Shown: positions 18,242-26,559, counted from the stretch's first letter. The stretch is 64,000 nt of DNA from Gillisia lutea (GCF_021568705.1 NZ_JAKGTH010000007.1:496001-560000), one strand, 5' to 3'. The notes: generated by a model not told the origin, from the sequence alone. Numbers and translations: made by a program.

Positions 18242-19057
18242 TTATACAGCAACATTATATTCTCTTAAGGCATCATTCAAAGAAGTTTTCTTATTGGTGC
18301 TTTCTTTACGTTTTCCAATAATTAGTGCACACGGCACTTGAAAATCTCCCGCGGGGAATTTTTTAGTATAACTTCCGGGAATTACCACAGATCTTGAAGG
18401 CACATAGCCTTTATATTCCTTTGGCTCATCGCCGGTAACATCAATAATTTTAGTAGAAGCGGTTAGCACTACATTCGCACCAAGAACAGCTTCTTTTTCT
18501 ACTCGTATCCCTTCAACTACAATACATCGAGATCCAATGAAAGCATTGTCTTCTATTACTACCGGTGCTGCTTGTAAAGGTTCTAAGACACCTCCAATAC
18601 CTACACCACCGCTTAGGTGTACGTTCTTCCCAATTTGAGCGCAACTTCCTACAGTAGCCCAAGTATCTACCATAGTTCCTTCATCAACATAAGCACCTAT
18701 GTTAACATAACTAGGCATTAGGATTACACCCTTTGAAATATAGGCTCCATGTCTAGCTACCGCGTTAGGAACCACACGAATTCCCTTTTCTTTATAACCT
18801 GTTTTTAAAGGAATTTTATCATGGTATTCAAAAATACCAGCTTCCAGCGTTTCCATTTTCTGAATTGGGAAATACAGAACTACCGCTTTTTTCACCCATT
18901 CATTTACCTGCCAACCATTTTCTGTAGGTTCTGCTACTCGCAACTCACCTTCATCTAGAAGAGCGATTACTTTGCGTATTGCAGTAGTGGTTTCTTCATT
19001 AGTTAAAAGGTCTCTGTTATCCCAAGCTTTAATTATAATATCTTTTAAATCTTCCAT
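18242..19057 (-). CDS. dapD: 2,3,4,5-tetrahydropyridine-2,6-dicarboxylate N-succinyltransferase
   Basis: Succinylates tetrahydrodipicolinate in the lysine/meso-diaminopimelate pathway, using succinyl-CoA. At 271 residues it has the normal length. The N-terminal helical domain is followed by a left-handed beta-helix with hexapeptide repeats (for example AYISKGVILMPSYVNIGAYV) and the characteristic VVIEDNAFIGSRCIVVEG. The C-terminal segment SYTKKFPAGDFQVPCALIIG closes the active site. The ATG at 19057 (MEDLKD) is preferred over a TTG two codons upstream. It is divergent from ruvX across 85 bases, with its own -7 element at 19072-19079. dapB at the far end of the window supplies the preceding pathway step. 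Confidence 0.96.
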   Translation of the reverse strand: MEDLKDIIIKAWDNRDLLTNEETTTAIRKVIALLDEGELRVAEPTENGWQVNEWVKKAVVLYFPIQKMETLEAGIFEYHDKIPLKTGYKEKGIRVVPNAVARHGAYISKGVILMPSYVNIGAYVDEGTMVDTWATVGSCAQIGKNVHLSGGVGIGGVLEPLQAAPVVIEDNAFIGSRCIVVEGIRVEKEAVLGANVVLTASTKIIDVTGDEPKEYKGYVPSRSVVIPGSYTKKFPAGDFQVPCALIIGKRKESTNKKTSLNDALREYNVAV

Positions 19058-19071
19058 TATCAATTTTTTAG

Positions 19072-19079
19072 CAAATATA
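19072..19079 (-). promoter_or_regulatory. Candidate dapD -7 element
   Basis: On the minus strand TATATTTG fits TAnnTTTG and lies 14 bases before the ATG at 19057. A TTG occurs upstream, but at shorter than ideal spacing. Confidence 0.5.
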
Positions 19080-19097
19080 ATAGCTTCACTTCAATTT

Positions 19098-19129
19098 TTG
19101 GGAGCATAGGGATATAAACCTTACCTTTG
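19098..19129 (+). promoter_or_regulatory. ruvX promoter
   Basis: TTG at 19098-19100, a 21-base spacer, and TACCTTTG at 19122-19129 form a complete Bacteroidetes primary sigma promoter. The -7 box ends 13 bases before the ATG, so the leader would be about ten bases. Confidence 0.75.
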
Positions 19130-19142
19130 CCTAAAATTAAAT

Positions 19143-19550
19143 ATGGCAAGGATTTTGGCATTAGATTATGGTGTGAAGCGCACGGGAATTGCCGTTACAG
19201 ATGAATTTCAAATAATTGCTTCTGGTTTGGCTACCGTTCCTACCACAGAATTATTGACTTATTTAGCCGATTATTTTGAAAAGGAAAATGTAGAATTGGT
19301 TTTAGTTGGCGAGCCAAAACAAATGGATAATACTGCTTCTCAAAGTGAAGCGGCTATTCAAGAATTTTTAAATAAATTCAAAGAAAAGTTTCCATTGATG
19401 TTGTTAGAGCGAGTAGATGAGCGTTTTACCTCAAAAATGGCGGTGAGAACTATGGTAGATAGTGGTTTGAAAAAGAAAAAACGACAAGATAAGTCTCTTT
19501 TAGATGAAATAAGTGCCACTATAATTTTACAAAGTTATTTGTATAAATAA
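19143..19550 (+). CDS. ruvX: Holliday junction resolvase-like protein RuvX (YqgF family)
   Basis: A 135-residue RNase H-fold protein. The family is implicated in 16S rRNA 5'-end maturation and proposed as an alternative Holliday junction resolvase. The first strand ILALDYGVKRTGIAVTD carries the catalytic Asp, LVGEPKQMDNT is the second-strand motif with Glu, and RVDERFTSKMA plus a terminal DEISATIILQSYL give the remaining acidic residues. Length is typical. It starts a plus-strand run (ruvX, def, DUF5606) directed by the promoter at 19098-19129. Confidence 0.93.
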   Translation: MARILALDYGVKRTGIAVTDEFQIIASGLATVPTTELLTYLADYFEKENVELVLVGEPKQMDNTASQSEAAIQEFLNKFKEKFPLMLLERVDERFTSKMAVRTMVDSGLKKKKRQDKSLLDEISATIILQSYLYK

Positions 19551-19562
19551 TTGCACATTCAG

Positions 19563-19607
19563 TTTAATTAAGAATAAATGGATGAAGGCTTACTTCATCT
19601 AATTAAA
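19563..19607. other. Nested inverted repeat between ruvX and def
   Basis: An inner seven-base stem (GATGAAG 19581-19587, CTTCATC 19593-19599, five-base loop) sits inside an outer eight-base pair (TTTAATTA 19563-19570 and TAATTAAA 19600-19607). There is no T-tract. It could stabilise or process the ruvX-def transcript, or be a binding site; this is uncertain. Confidence 0.35.
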
Positions 19608-19627
19608 ATAAAAATTATAAATCTGAT

Positions 19628-20218
19628 ATGATTTTACCAATTGTAGCCTATGGAGATCCTGTTTTAAGGATAAAAGGCAAGGATATAGATGAAGATTATC
19701 CAAAATTAAAGGAGTTGATTGAAAACATGTGGGACACCATGTATAATGCTTATGGAGTTGGATTAGCAGCCCCGCAAGTGGGTTATCCTATTAGAATGTT
19801 TATGATTGATCCCTCTCCTTTTGCTGAAGATGATGAGGTGTCTGAAGCAGACAAAGAAGTATTGAATAACTTGAAAAAAGTGTTCATTAATCCCAAAATT
19901 ATTTCTGAAGAAGGGGAAGAATGGGCGTTTAATGAAGGCTGTTTAAGTATTCCTGATGTTAGAGAAGATGTTTTCAGAAAACCACAAATAACTATTGAAT
20001 ATCAGGATGAAGACTTCAAAACATATACTGAAACTTATGATGGCTTAGCTGCAAGGGTTATTCAGCATGAGTACGATCATATTGAGGGTGTTTTATTTAC
20101 CGATAAACTATCAAGTTTAAAGAAAAGATTAATCAAAGGAAAGTTGAGTAATATTTCTAAAGGAAAAATTACTGCCGATTATAGAATGCGTTTTCCAATG
20201 ATGAAAAAAGGACGATGA
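19628..20218 (+). CDS. def: Peptide deformylase
   Basis: Removes the N-formyl group from nascent proteins using a bound metal (usually iron). All three family motifs are intact in 196 residues: GVGLAAPQVG at 43-52, EGCLS at 103-107 with the Cys metal ligand, and QHEYDH at 146-151 with the two His ligands and catalytic Glu. The insert around residues 62-85 (acidic, EDDEVSEADKE) is common in Bacteroidetes deformylases. It is 77 bases downstream of ruvX and followed after 59 bases by the DUF5606 gene. No clear own promoter is seen, so co-transcription from ruvX is likely. Confidence 0.97.
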   Translation: MILPIVAYGDPVLRIKGKDIDEDYPKLKELIENMWDTMYNAYGVGLAAPQVGYPIRMFMIDPSPFAEDDEVSEADKEVLNNLKKVFINPKIISEEGEEWAFNEGCLSIPDVREDVFRKPQITIEYQDEDFKTYTETYDGLAARVIQHEYDHIEGVLFTDKLSSLKKRLIKGKLSNISKGKITADYRMRFPMMKKGR

Positions 20219-20223
20219 TTCTT

Positions 20224-20253
20224 TTGATATTAAAGGAGGACATATGATATTTG
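20224..20253 (+). promoter_or_regulatory. Possible promoter for the DUF5606 gene
   Basis: TTG (20224-20226), 19 bases, then GATATTTG (20246-20253), which is one mismatch from TAnnTTTG. The start codon at 20278 lies 24 bases downstream. A transcript from here would exclude the Shine-Dalgarno-like sequence at 20232-20239. Confidence 0.45.
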
Positions 20254-20270
20254 CCACCGAAAATTTATAA
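20232..20270 (+). other. Perfect Shine-Dalgarno followed by an eight-codon ORF (MIFATENL)
   Basis: AAAGGAGG at 20232-20239 is fully complementary to the usual bacterial 16S rRNA 3' tail and lies four bases before an ATG at 20244. That ATG opens an ORF of eight codons ending at TAA 20268-20270, eight bases before the DUF5606 ATG. Such strong SD sequences are rare in Flavobacteriaceae, where ribosomes largely ignore them. It may be a translated leader, a coupling site for the next gene, or chance. Confidence 0.35.
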
Positions 20271-20277
20271 TATAAGT

Positions 20278-20703
20278 ATGGGTTTAGAAAAAATTTTATC
20301 GATTGCCGGAAAACCGGGACTATATGAACTAACAGCACAAACTCGTGGTGGTTTTATAGCAAAGTCGATTACCGAGGATAAAAAGATTGCAGTAAATGTT
20401 CGTCATAATGTAAGTTTACTAAGTGAAATAGCTATTTATACTTATACTGAGGAAGTACCTTTAGGAACTATTTTTCAAACAATGTTTGAAAAAGAAGATG
20501 GAAAACCTGCCATAGATCATAAAGTATCTAAAAAAGAATTAGAATCTTACTTTGCAGAGGTATTGCCAGAATACGATGTAGATAGAGTTTACCAAAGTGA
20601 TATCAAAAAGATCATTCAATGGTATAATCTTTTAGTGAATAATGGAATTACAGATTTTTCTAAGGCAGAGGCTTCTAAAGATGCTTCCGACGAAGAGGAA
20701 TAG
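20278..20703 (+). CDS. DUF5606 family protein
   Basis: A 141-residue soluble protein beginning GLEKILSIAGKPGLYELTAQ, the recognisable start of DUF5606, a family I know only from Bacteroidetes. The N-terminal 55 residues look like a small beta-barrel (short strands, SIAGKPGLYEL, GGFIAKSI). The rest is helical, with a charged C-terminus. The ATG at 20278 is chosen because family members start MGLEKI or similar; a TTG at 20251 would only add unrelated residues. The function is unknown. The gene sits behind def and ruvX and ends at a strong terminator (20724). It often keeps company with def and mazG in relatives as far as I recall, but that is memory, not shown here. Confidence 0.85.
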   Translation: MGLEKILSIAGKPGLYELTAQTRGGFIAKSITEDKKIAVNVRHNVSLLSEIAIYTYTEEVPLGTIFQTMFEKEDGKPAIDHKVSKKELESYFAEVLPEYDVDRVYQSDIKKIIQWYNLLVNNGITDFSKAEASKDASDEEE

Positions 20704-20723
20704 TAATCAATTACAATATTTTG

Positions 20724-20758
20724 AAAAGCAGTTTTAATCTTATTAAAACTGCTTTTTT
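20724..20758 (+). terminator. Intrinsic terminator after the DUF5606 gene
   Basis: Perfect 15-base arms (20724-20738 and 20742-20756) around a three-base CTT loop are followed by a T-run. It separates the ruvX-def-DUF5606 run from mazG. Confidence 0.85.
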
Positions 20759-20816
20759 ATTTTCCTATTTTTACATTATTGGAATATAAAAAACTCCTCC
20801 AGTAAATAACTTCAAC

Positions 20817-21593
20817 ATGAATTCAAGAGAAAAACAATTAGCCGCCTTAGATAGGTTACTTACTATTATGGATGAGTTAAGGGAAGGTTGCCCTTGGGAT
20901 AAAAAGCAAACCATGGAAAGCCTACGTCCATTAACCATCGAGGAAGTTTATGAAATGGGAGATGCTATTTTAGATAAGGATATGAATGAAGTAAAAAAAG
21001 AGCTTGGAGATGTTCTTTTGCATATATTATTCTATGCTAAGATAGGTAGTGAGACCAATGATTTTGATATAGCCGATGTGGCCAATGGTATTAGTGATAA
21101 ACTCATTGAAAGACATCCTCATATTTATGGAGATATTGAGGTGGCTGATGAGGAAGAAGTTAAAAAGAATTGGGAGAAGTTAAAATTGAAAGAAGGTAAA
21201 GAAAGCGTTCTTGAAGGGGTGCCTAAATCTTTACCGGCACTAGTAAAGGCTAGTAGAATTCAGGAGAAAGTGGCGGGCGTTGGCTTCGACTGGGAAGAAC
21301 CGCAACAGGTTTTTGAAAAGCTGAAAGAGGAGTTAGAAGAATTTCAATATGAAGTAGACGCAAATGATATAGATAAAATGGAAGCTGAATTTGGCGATGT
21401 TTTATTCTCAATGATCAACTACGCCAGATTCTTGAAGATTAACCCGGAGAATGCATTAGAACGCACCAATAAAAAGTTTATAAAGCGTTTTAAATATATA
21501 GAAGGAAAGGCAAAGGAGAAAAATAAACCATTAAGCGAAATGACCTTAGCTGAACTCGATGTGTTCTGGGAAGAAGCCAAATTACTTAGATAA
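20817..21593 (+). CDS. mazG: Nucleoside triphosphate pyrophosphohydrolase MazG
   Basis: Hydrolyses NTPs and dNTPs to the monophosphate plus pyrophosphate, a housecleaning and stress-modulating activity. The 258 residues hold two MazG domains. In the first, EEVYEMGDAI and ELGDVLLHILFYAKI supply the EExxE...ExxD metal ligands. In the second, EELEEFQYEVD and EFGDVLFSMINYARFL repeat the pattern. The N-terminal CPWDKKQTMESLRP is the family signature. The gene has its own transcription unit: a terminator lies just upstream, and a weak -7-like TATTTTTA occurs about 40 bases before the ATG. It converges with the DUF349 gene and shares its terminator. Confidence 0.95.
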   Translation: MNSREKQLAALDRLLTIMDELREGCPWDKKQTMESLRPLTIEEVYEMGDAILDKDMNEVKKELGDVLLHILFYAKIGSETNDFDIADVANGISDKLIERHPHIYGDIEVADEEEVKKNWEKLKLKEGKESVLEGVPKSLPALVKASRIQEKVAGVGFDWEEPQQVFEKLKEELEEFQYEVDANDIDKMEAEFGDVLFSMINYARFLKINPENALERTNKKFIKRFKYIEGKAKEKNKPLSEMTLAELDVFWEEAKLLR

Positions 21594-21596
21594 ATA

Positions 21597-21629
21597 AAAA
21601 GAGGCGATACAATTGTATCGCCTCTTTTT
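21597..21629. terminator. Bidirectional terminator between mazG and the DUF349 gene
   Basis: A perfect 24-base palindrome (21601-21624, arms of 12 with no unpaired centre) is flanked by A5 on the left and T5 on the right. It can therefore end transcription from both convergent genes. Confidence 0.88.
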
Positions 21630-21648
21630 ATTTTTTGAAGAACTAGCT

Positions 21649-23775
21649 CTAATAAATAGATTTTATCTTCTCCAGTTTTTCTTTCCAAACCTCTAATTGA
21701 TCTTTATGATCTTGAATATTCTTATGCACTTCTTTTACTAATGGATTATCCTCATCAACATTAGAAAAGAATTGAAGGTTGTTTTCAAGCTGCCTGATCT
21801 CGTTTTTAGTTTCTTCCACTTTTTTGGTTAGAAAGTAATGCTCATTCCTCAACTTTTTGTCATCATCGGCATCATTTAAAGCCTGGATCTTGTTCTCATA
21901 CTTCATCATTTCAGCTTTAGTATGGTCTACATCCAGTTTGGAGAATAATTGATCCAATACTTTGTTGAATTTGCCTTCAATAAAACGTTTATTATAAGGT
22001 ACTTTTCCAATATTCTTCCATTCTTCAATAACCGCTTTGATCTTAGGAAGATCGGTTTTTTTCTCACCGCTCAATTCCATAGATTTTAGCCTATCAAGAA
22101 TTTCTTTTTTCTGATCGAACGCTTTGGTTTCTTCAGCGTTTTCCTGATTACTTGCTTTATGCAACCTGTCGAAATAATGGTTACACGCCGCTTTGAATAA
22201 TTTCCAAACCTTGTCACTATCTTTTCTTGGTACGTGTCCAACCTTTTTCCAGTCGGCCTGTATCTTTTTCATTAATGGAGTAGTGGCTTTAAAATCTTCG
22301 TTCTCTTTGTTATCTTCAGCAATTTGTATGAGTTCTCGTTTTTTCTCTAGATTATCATACTGCTCTTTTTTAAGAGATTTATAATAGGCATTCTTATTTC
22401 GATTGAATTGTCTTACATGTTGCTTGAACTCACTCCATGTAGCTTCATTTTTCTCTCTTGGTACTTTTCCGGCTTTAAAGAATTGTTCACGCAGCGCTTC
22501 TAATTCTTTGATCTTTTGTTGCCACTGACTGTGAGATTTATACGATCCGTCAGCAATTGCCTTTATTTTAGCAATAATTTCCTGTTTTACAACAAGATTT
22601 ACTTCATGCTGCTTATCTAGGTCATCATAATATGCCTGACGCATATCGTGAATCTTCTTGGTTGCCTCACTAAATCGGTCCCAAATATCATCTCTATACT
22701 CTTTAGCTACCGGTCCCAGCTCTTCTTTCCACATTTTATGCAGCATTTGCAACTCACGGAAAGCACGGTTGGTATCGGTCTCTAAAGTAAGTTCTTCAGC
22801 ACGATCAATCACTTTCAGTTTTTGCTCTAAGTTGTGTTTAAAATCAAGATCTCTAAACTCGCGATTTAAGTGTAAGAAATCATAGAAATTTTCAACATGG
22901 TGATGGTAGGTATTCCAAACAGTGTTGTATTTATCTCTAGGAATAGGCCCGGCCGTTCTCCATCTATCTTGAAGGTCCTTGAAATGTTTATAGGTAGTAT
23001 TGATATTCTCTTCAACATCTAATAAACCTTTTAACTCTTCAATAATGGCAAGTCTCTTATCTAAATTCTTATTAAGATCCTGTTTTAATTGCTGGTAATA
23101 ATTGTTACGCTTCTCTTTATAATCGAAGTAAGCCGAATTGAATTGCTTTTTTATAGGCGTAGAGTAGTGGAAGTCGATTATATTTCCTCCATCGGCAAGA
23201 AATTCCTCTTTCTTCTCTTCCAGCTCTTCATCAAATTTAGCATTGAATTCTGAACGTATTTCCTCTACGTGTTCTTTGATAGCCTGCACTTTCTCACTAC
23301 CTACAAGTTTCTCCAATTCGCCAACAAGTTCTTCTTTAGACATAGAGTGGTAATCCTTTTTCTCTATTCCATGACGTTCAGTTACTGTTTCATCTTCGCT
23401 ATCCTCAGCAACCGAATCTTCAAATTCAGATTGTGCACTTTTCTTGGAAGGAGTTATGCTTTCTGCTTTCTCCTCTTCCTCATCCATGTGAGACGAGGTG
23501 CTGTCGCTTTCGCGCTGCTCGGTTTCTGCAGATTTACCTGAAGCTTCACTTTCGGCTACCATGGCTTTTTCCAGATTGTCCTTTTCTTTTTCGCTATCGG
23601 GATGGTTCGTAGAAGTTTCAGCTAATTTAGAAAATGAACTTTCGCTTTTATTTTCCTGCTGCTCCTCTTGGGGTTTATCTGATTTTGCACTGGATTCCGT
23701 AGAATTAGCTTCAGAATTTTTCAAGTCTTCCTGGGGAAGGTCATTCTTCATGTGATCATTTTCTTGCTGAGACAT
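21649..23775 (-). CDS. DUF349 repeat protein with long acidic N-terminus
   Basis: A 708-residue, highly charged, mostly helical protein. The first 130 residues are low-complexity, rich in Ser, Glu, Asp and Lys, and probably disordered. The remainder holds about five DUF349 repeats, each with the pattern W-K-x(3)-G-x-V/I-P-R...W-x-x-F and long helices between. Examples are DRWRTAGPIPRDKYNTVW, MWKEELGPV, ADWKKVGHVPRKDSDKVW and EEWKNIGKVP. A degenerate copy ends near residue 210. The last 60 residues form a coiled coil. The family function is not established. The ATG at 23775 (MSQQEN) is preferred over the TTG at 23784. It lies 114 bases downstream of aroE and has a possible promoter at 23815-23845. 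Confidence 0.88.
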   Translation of the reverse strand: MSQQENDHMKNDLPQEDLKNSEANSTESSAKSDKPQEEQQENKSESSFSKLAETSTNHPDSEKEKDNLEKAMVAESEASGKSAETEQRESDSTSSHMDEEEEKAESITPSKKSAQSEFEDSVAEDSEDETVTERHGIEKKDYHSMSKEELVGELEKLVGSEKVQAIKEHVEEIRSEFNAKFDEELEEKKEEFLADGGNIIDFHYSTPIKKQFNSAYFDYKEKRNNYYQQLKQDLNKNLDKRLAIIEELKGLLDVEENINTTYKHFKDLQDRWRTAGPIPRDKYNTVWNTYHHHVENFYDFLHLNREFRDLDFKHNLEQKLKVIDRAEELTLETDTNRAFRELQMLHKMWKEELGPVAKEYRDDIWDRFSEATKKIHDMRQAYYDDLDKQHEVNLVVKQEIIAKIKAIADGSYKSHSQWQQKIKELEALREQFFKAGKVPREKNEATWSEFKQHVRQFNRNKNAYYKSLKKEQYDNLEKKRELIQIAEDNKENEDFKATTPLMKKIQADWKKVGHVPRKDSDKVWKLFKAACNHYFDRLHKASNQENAEETKAFDQKKEILDRLKSMELSGEKKTDLPKIKAVIEEWKNIGKVPYNKRFIEGKFNKVLDQLFSKLDVDHTKAEMMKYENKIQALNDADDDKKLRNEHYFLTKKVEETKNEIRQLENNLQFFSNVDEDNPLVKEVHKNIQDHKDQLEVWKEKLEKIKSIY

Positions 23776-23814
23776 ATCTTTCAATGTTAAGGTTCTTCAA
23801 AAGTTATTAATGCT

Positions 23815-23845
23815 GAAAGATAATAACTCCCTAAAAATCTGCCAA
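23815..23845 (-). promoter_or_regulatory. Possible promoter for the DUF349 gene
   Basis: On the minus strand: TTG (23843-23845), 20 bases, then TATCTTTC (23815-23822), one mismatch from TAnnTTTG. It lies 39 bases before the ATG. Confidence 0.35.
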
Positions 23846-23889
23846 GGTTTTAGGCTTATTTATAACCAGTTAAAAGAAAAGGAATATTA

Positions 23890-24621
23890 CTAGCTATTCC
23901 AAATTTCCCAAGCTTTCTCAGCCTGTAACTGTAACATACGATAACCATTCAAGGCCGTAGCCTTATTATTAAGCCCAAGCTGCATTAACCTTGTAGTAGC
24001 GGGATTGTATATAAGATCGAATATTAGGTGATGAGAATTTAAGAATTCAACCGGTATGGGAGGATATTGTGAAGTTTGAGGGTGTGTTCCCAGCGGAGTA
24101 CAATTTATTATAAGCTGGTAGTCCTCTAAATGTTGCTGGCTTAAACTGGGATAACTGTAAATTTCCGGGCTAGGGGTTCGGGAAACGAATTTAAATGGGA
24201 TATTAAGTAATTTTAATGCGTAGGCGACCGCTTTGGAAGCACCGCCTGTACCAAGTATAAGAGCTTTTGTATGGTGACTTCTTAAATAGGGTTTTAAGGC
24301 TCCTAAAAAGCCGTAATAATCGGTGTTATATCCAGTAAGGCTTTTGTCATCATTTATTTTTATGGTGTTTACAGCACCTATTTCCCGTGCAATGGGATCT
24401 AAATGATCTAAATATGAAATAATCTCTTTTTTATAAGGAATGGTTACATTCAATCCTTTTATCTCTGATGTATTCTTGAAGATGTCTGGAAATTCCTGAA
24501 TATCGCTGAGGTCAAAATTTTTGTAGGTAGCTGAAATTCCTTCAGCTTTAAACTTATTGTTGAAATAATTCCTGGAAAAGGAATAGTCTATATTTTTACC
24601 AATTAGTCCGAAGATGTTCAT
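23890..24621 (-). CDS. aroE: Shikimate dehydrogenase
   Basis: NADP-dependent reduction of 3-dehydroshikimate to shikimate in aromatic amino acid synthesis. The 243 residues include the substrate site near the start (SFSRNYFNNKF), GLNVTIPYKKEI with the catalytic Lys near 65, and AVNTIK. The dinucleotide motif GTGGASKAVAYAL lies near 124-136, and NGYRMLQLQAEKAWEIW is at the C-terminus. It is shorter than the E. coli enzyme (272), as is common in this phylum. The ATG overlaps the stop of the upstream DUF368 gene by four bases (ATGA), showing translational coupling. Confidence 0.95.
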   Translation of the reverse strand: MNIFGLIGKNIDYSFSRNYFNNKFKAEGISATYKNFDLSDIQEFPDIFKNTSEIKGLNVTIPYKKEIISYLDHLDPIAREIGAVNTIKINDDKSLTGYNTDYYGFLGALKPYLRSHHTKALILGTGGASKAVAYALKLLNIPFKFVSRTPSPEIYSYPSLSQQHLEDYQLIINCTPLGTHPQTSQYPPIPVEFLNSHHLIFDLIYNPATTRLMQLGLNNKATALNGYRMLQLQAEKAWEIWNS

Positions 24622-25634
24622 GATGTAGCATTTCTTTTTTCATACCAGCCTAAAGCCAGCACTATAAAAATTCCAATTATAATGAATAAGATCGCCATCC
24701 ATGTTTGCGAATTTGCAAAATCAGGAAAATATCTGTCATAATTATCCAGCACTTTATCGCCATGTGCATCTGTAATATACTTGCCGTTTGCACCTATTTT
24801 AAAGATTTTCTCCTTCCAGGGCCAAACCACTCCTAATGATCCGGTAATGAAACCAATAATTACTGAATAGGTTTCCTTTTTGTATCTTTTTAAAACATAC
24901 CCCAATAGGTGTGATAAAGAAACGAGTCCGGCTAAAGAACCTAGAGAAAATACGATCAATACTTGTAAAAGTCGGAGTCTTTCAGAATTATGGATAAAAG
25001 AAAAATCCAATAACATAATGTTCGCTAAGGTATCGAACAACGCATTTACCGAATCTACTAGAAGTAATACGTAATTTCCGAATAGAATAAGGATGAAGGA
25101 ACCCGATAACCCGGGAAGTGTCATTCCTGATACTCCCACCATTCCACAGAAAAAAACAAACCATAAGTTATCGTTCTCTCTTGCAGGCTCAAGAAAACTT
25201 ATTGCGATTCCTGCAATAATTCCCATAGTAACGAAAAACAGGTTGTTTCTGGTCCACTGACTGAAATCCTTGCTTATGTAATAAATAGAGCCAATGATCA
25301 TTCCAAAAAAGGCAGCCCAAACATATAATTCGAAATGCACGATAAGGAAATCCAATAACTTTGAAACGCTGAAATAGCTAATGATCATTCCAAGAATTAA
25401 AAGTCCTAAAAATTTCCCATTTATATAATGATAAAGGCTCCTAAAGCGTCCATTAATAAGAAGTTTAAAAGCTTTAAAATTAACTTTTTGAAGGGAGTAA
25501 ATAAATTCTTCATAAAACCCGGCAACAAAGGCCACCACGCCGCCTGAAACCCCGGGAACCTTATTTGCGGCTCCCATAGCTAAACCTTTAAGAACTAAAA
25601 AAAGTTTATCACTAAAGGTCCGCGTTTGCTGCAT
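24618..25634 (-). CDS. DUF368 membrane protein (PopT-type polyprenyl-phosphate transporter), copy 2
   Basis: A 338-residue polytopic membrane protein with about nine hydrophobic segments. It carries the duplicated family motif, KVPGVSGGVVAFVAGFYEEF near residue 25 and LPGLSGSFILILFGNY near 175, which points to two inverted repeat halves. DUF368 proteins have been shown in other bacteria to recycle undecaprenyl phosphate across the inner membrane (PopT). That role is inferred here by family. The ATG lies inside the last 23 bases of copy 1, so the pair is co-translated, and the stop overlaps aroE. An insert near residues 270-300 (NGKYITDAHGDKVLDNYD) distinguishes it from copy 1. Confidence 0.9.
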   Translation of the reverse strand: MQQTRTFSDKLFLVLKGLAMGAANKVPGVSGGVVAFVAGFYEEFIYSLQKVNFKAFKLLINGRFRSLYHYINGKFLGLLILGMIISYFSVSKLLDFLIVHFELYVWAAFFGMIIGSIYYISKDFSQWTRNNLFFVTMGIIAGIAISFLEPARENDNLWFVFFCGMVGVSGMTLPGLSGSFILILFGNYVLLLVDSVNALFDTLANIMLLDFSFIHNSERLRLLQVLIVFSLGSLAGLVSLSHLLGYVLKRYKKETYSVIIGFITGSLGVVWPWKEKIFKIGANGKYITDAHGDKVLDNYDRYFPDFANSQTWMAILFIIIGIFIVLALGWYEKRNATS

Positions 25635-26559
25635 CTGGGCTTATAGGTTTTTGAGTTGCGATTCGCTCTAATATAAGAATTAAAAAAAATCCCACAAGCA
25701 TTAAAATAACAGCTGGTAAAAGTTGTGGATCACCGTTAAAATTAGCAGGAAGTACTGAAGCTTCTCGTATCACCACGCTTTTATCACCAAATTGAGCTCT
25801 TTCCAGCACTTCTTTCCAGGGCCATATTTTGTTTAAAGAACCAGCTATAAAACCGGTGAGTACTGCTAATGTAATACTGCTATAGTGATCAAATAGCCAT
25901 TTTAGAAGCTTGGAAAAGCTAAGCAAGCCAAAGATGGCTCCTACGGCCACAATCCCCAAGGTTTTAAAATCGAAGTCATGAGCTGCCTCCGTCACTGTTT
26001 TGTAAGCCCCTAATAGAACGAGTATAAAAGCTCCGGAAATTCCAGGAAGAATCATAGCGCATATGGCTATCGCTCCAGCCATAAATAAGAACCAGCTGTT
26101 AGTAGCAGTTCCCATCACAGGGAGCGATACAATATACATTGCTACCGCAGCCCCAAATATAAGGCTTATAATAATTTTATAATCCCATTTCGGAATCTGC
26201 TTAGCTACAAATAAGATACTGGCAAGAATAAGTCCGAAGAAGAAGGACCATATTAAAACCGGATGTTTGTCCAATAGATAATTGGTAAGCCTCATCACTG
26301 TGAAAATACTTATAATAATACCCGAGAAAAGCGCCAGGATAAAAGAGCCGTTTAATTGCTCCCACATTGCTTTGAAGCCACGTTCTTTAAGAGTTTTAAA
26401 AAGAGATAGATTTACTCCGCTAATGGTGTTAATAAGCTCTTGATAGATACCTGTAATAAAAGCGATTGTTCCTCCTGAAACTCCGGGCACCACATCGGCA
26501 GCGCCCATTGCCATACCTTTAAAAATTATTGAAATGTAATCTTTAATGCCTCTCTGCAT
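25612..26559 (-). CDS. DUF368 membrane protein (PopT-type polyprenyl-phosphate transporter), copy 1
   Basis: A 315-residue paralogue of the gene that follows it. It has the same architecture: VVPGVSGGTIAFITGIYQEL near residue 24, LPGISGAFILVLLGAYKTV near 170, and about eight or nine membrane segments. The shared motifs and positions show an old tandem duplication with considerable divergence between copies. By family it should move polyprenyl phosphate (or a similar lipid phosphate) from the outer to the inner face of the cytoplasmic membrane. Having two copies side by side may mean a heterodimer or two lipid specificities; this is untested. It lies 40 bases after the TPR gene on the same strand. 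Confidence 0.9.
   Translation of the reverse strand: MQRGIKDYISIIFKGMAMGAADVVPGVSGGTIAFITGIYQELINTISGVNLSLFKTLKERGFKAMWEQLNGSFILALFSGIIISIFTVMRLTNYLLDKHPVLIWSFFFGLILASILFVAKQIPKWDYKIIISLIFGAAVAMYIVSLPVMGTATNSWFLFMAGAIAICAMILPGISGAFILVLLGAYKTVTEAAHDFDFKTLGIVAVGAIFGLLSFSKLLKWLFDHYSSITLAVLTGFIAGSLNKIWPWKEVLERAQFGDKSVVIREASVLPANFNGDPQLLPAVILMLVGFFLILILERIATQKPISPDAANADL

Noticed and set aside
20251-20277. In-frame TTG start nine codons upstream of DUF5606
   Set aside because: Family proteins start at MGLEKI; the extra residues (MPPKIYNIS) lie between a stop codon and the real ATG and overlap the possible promoter.
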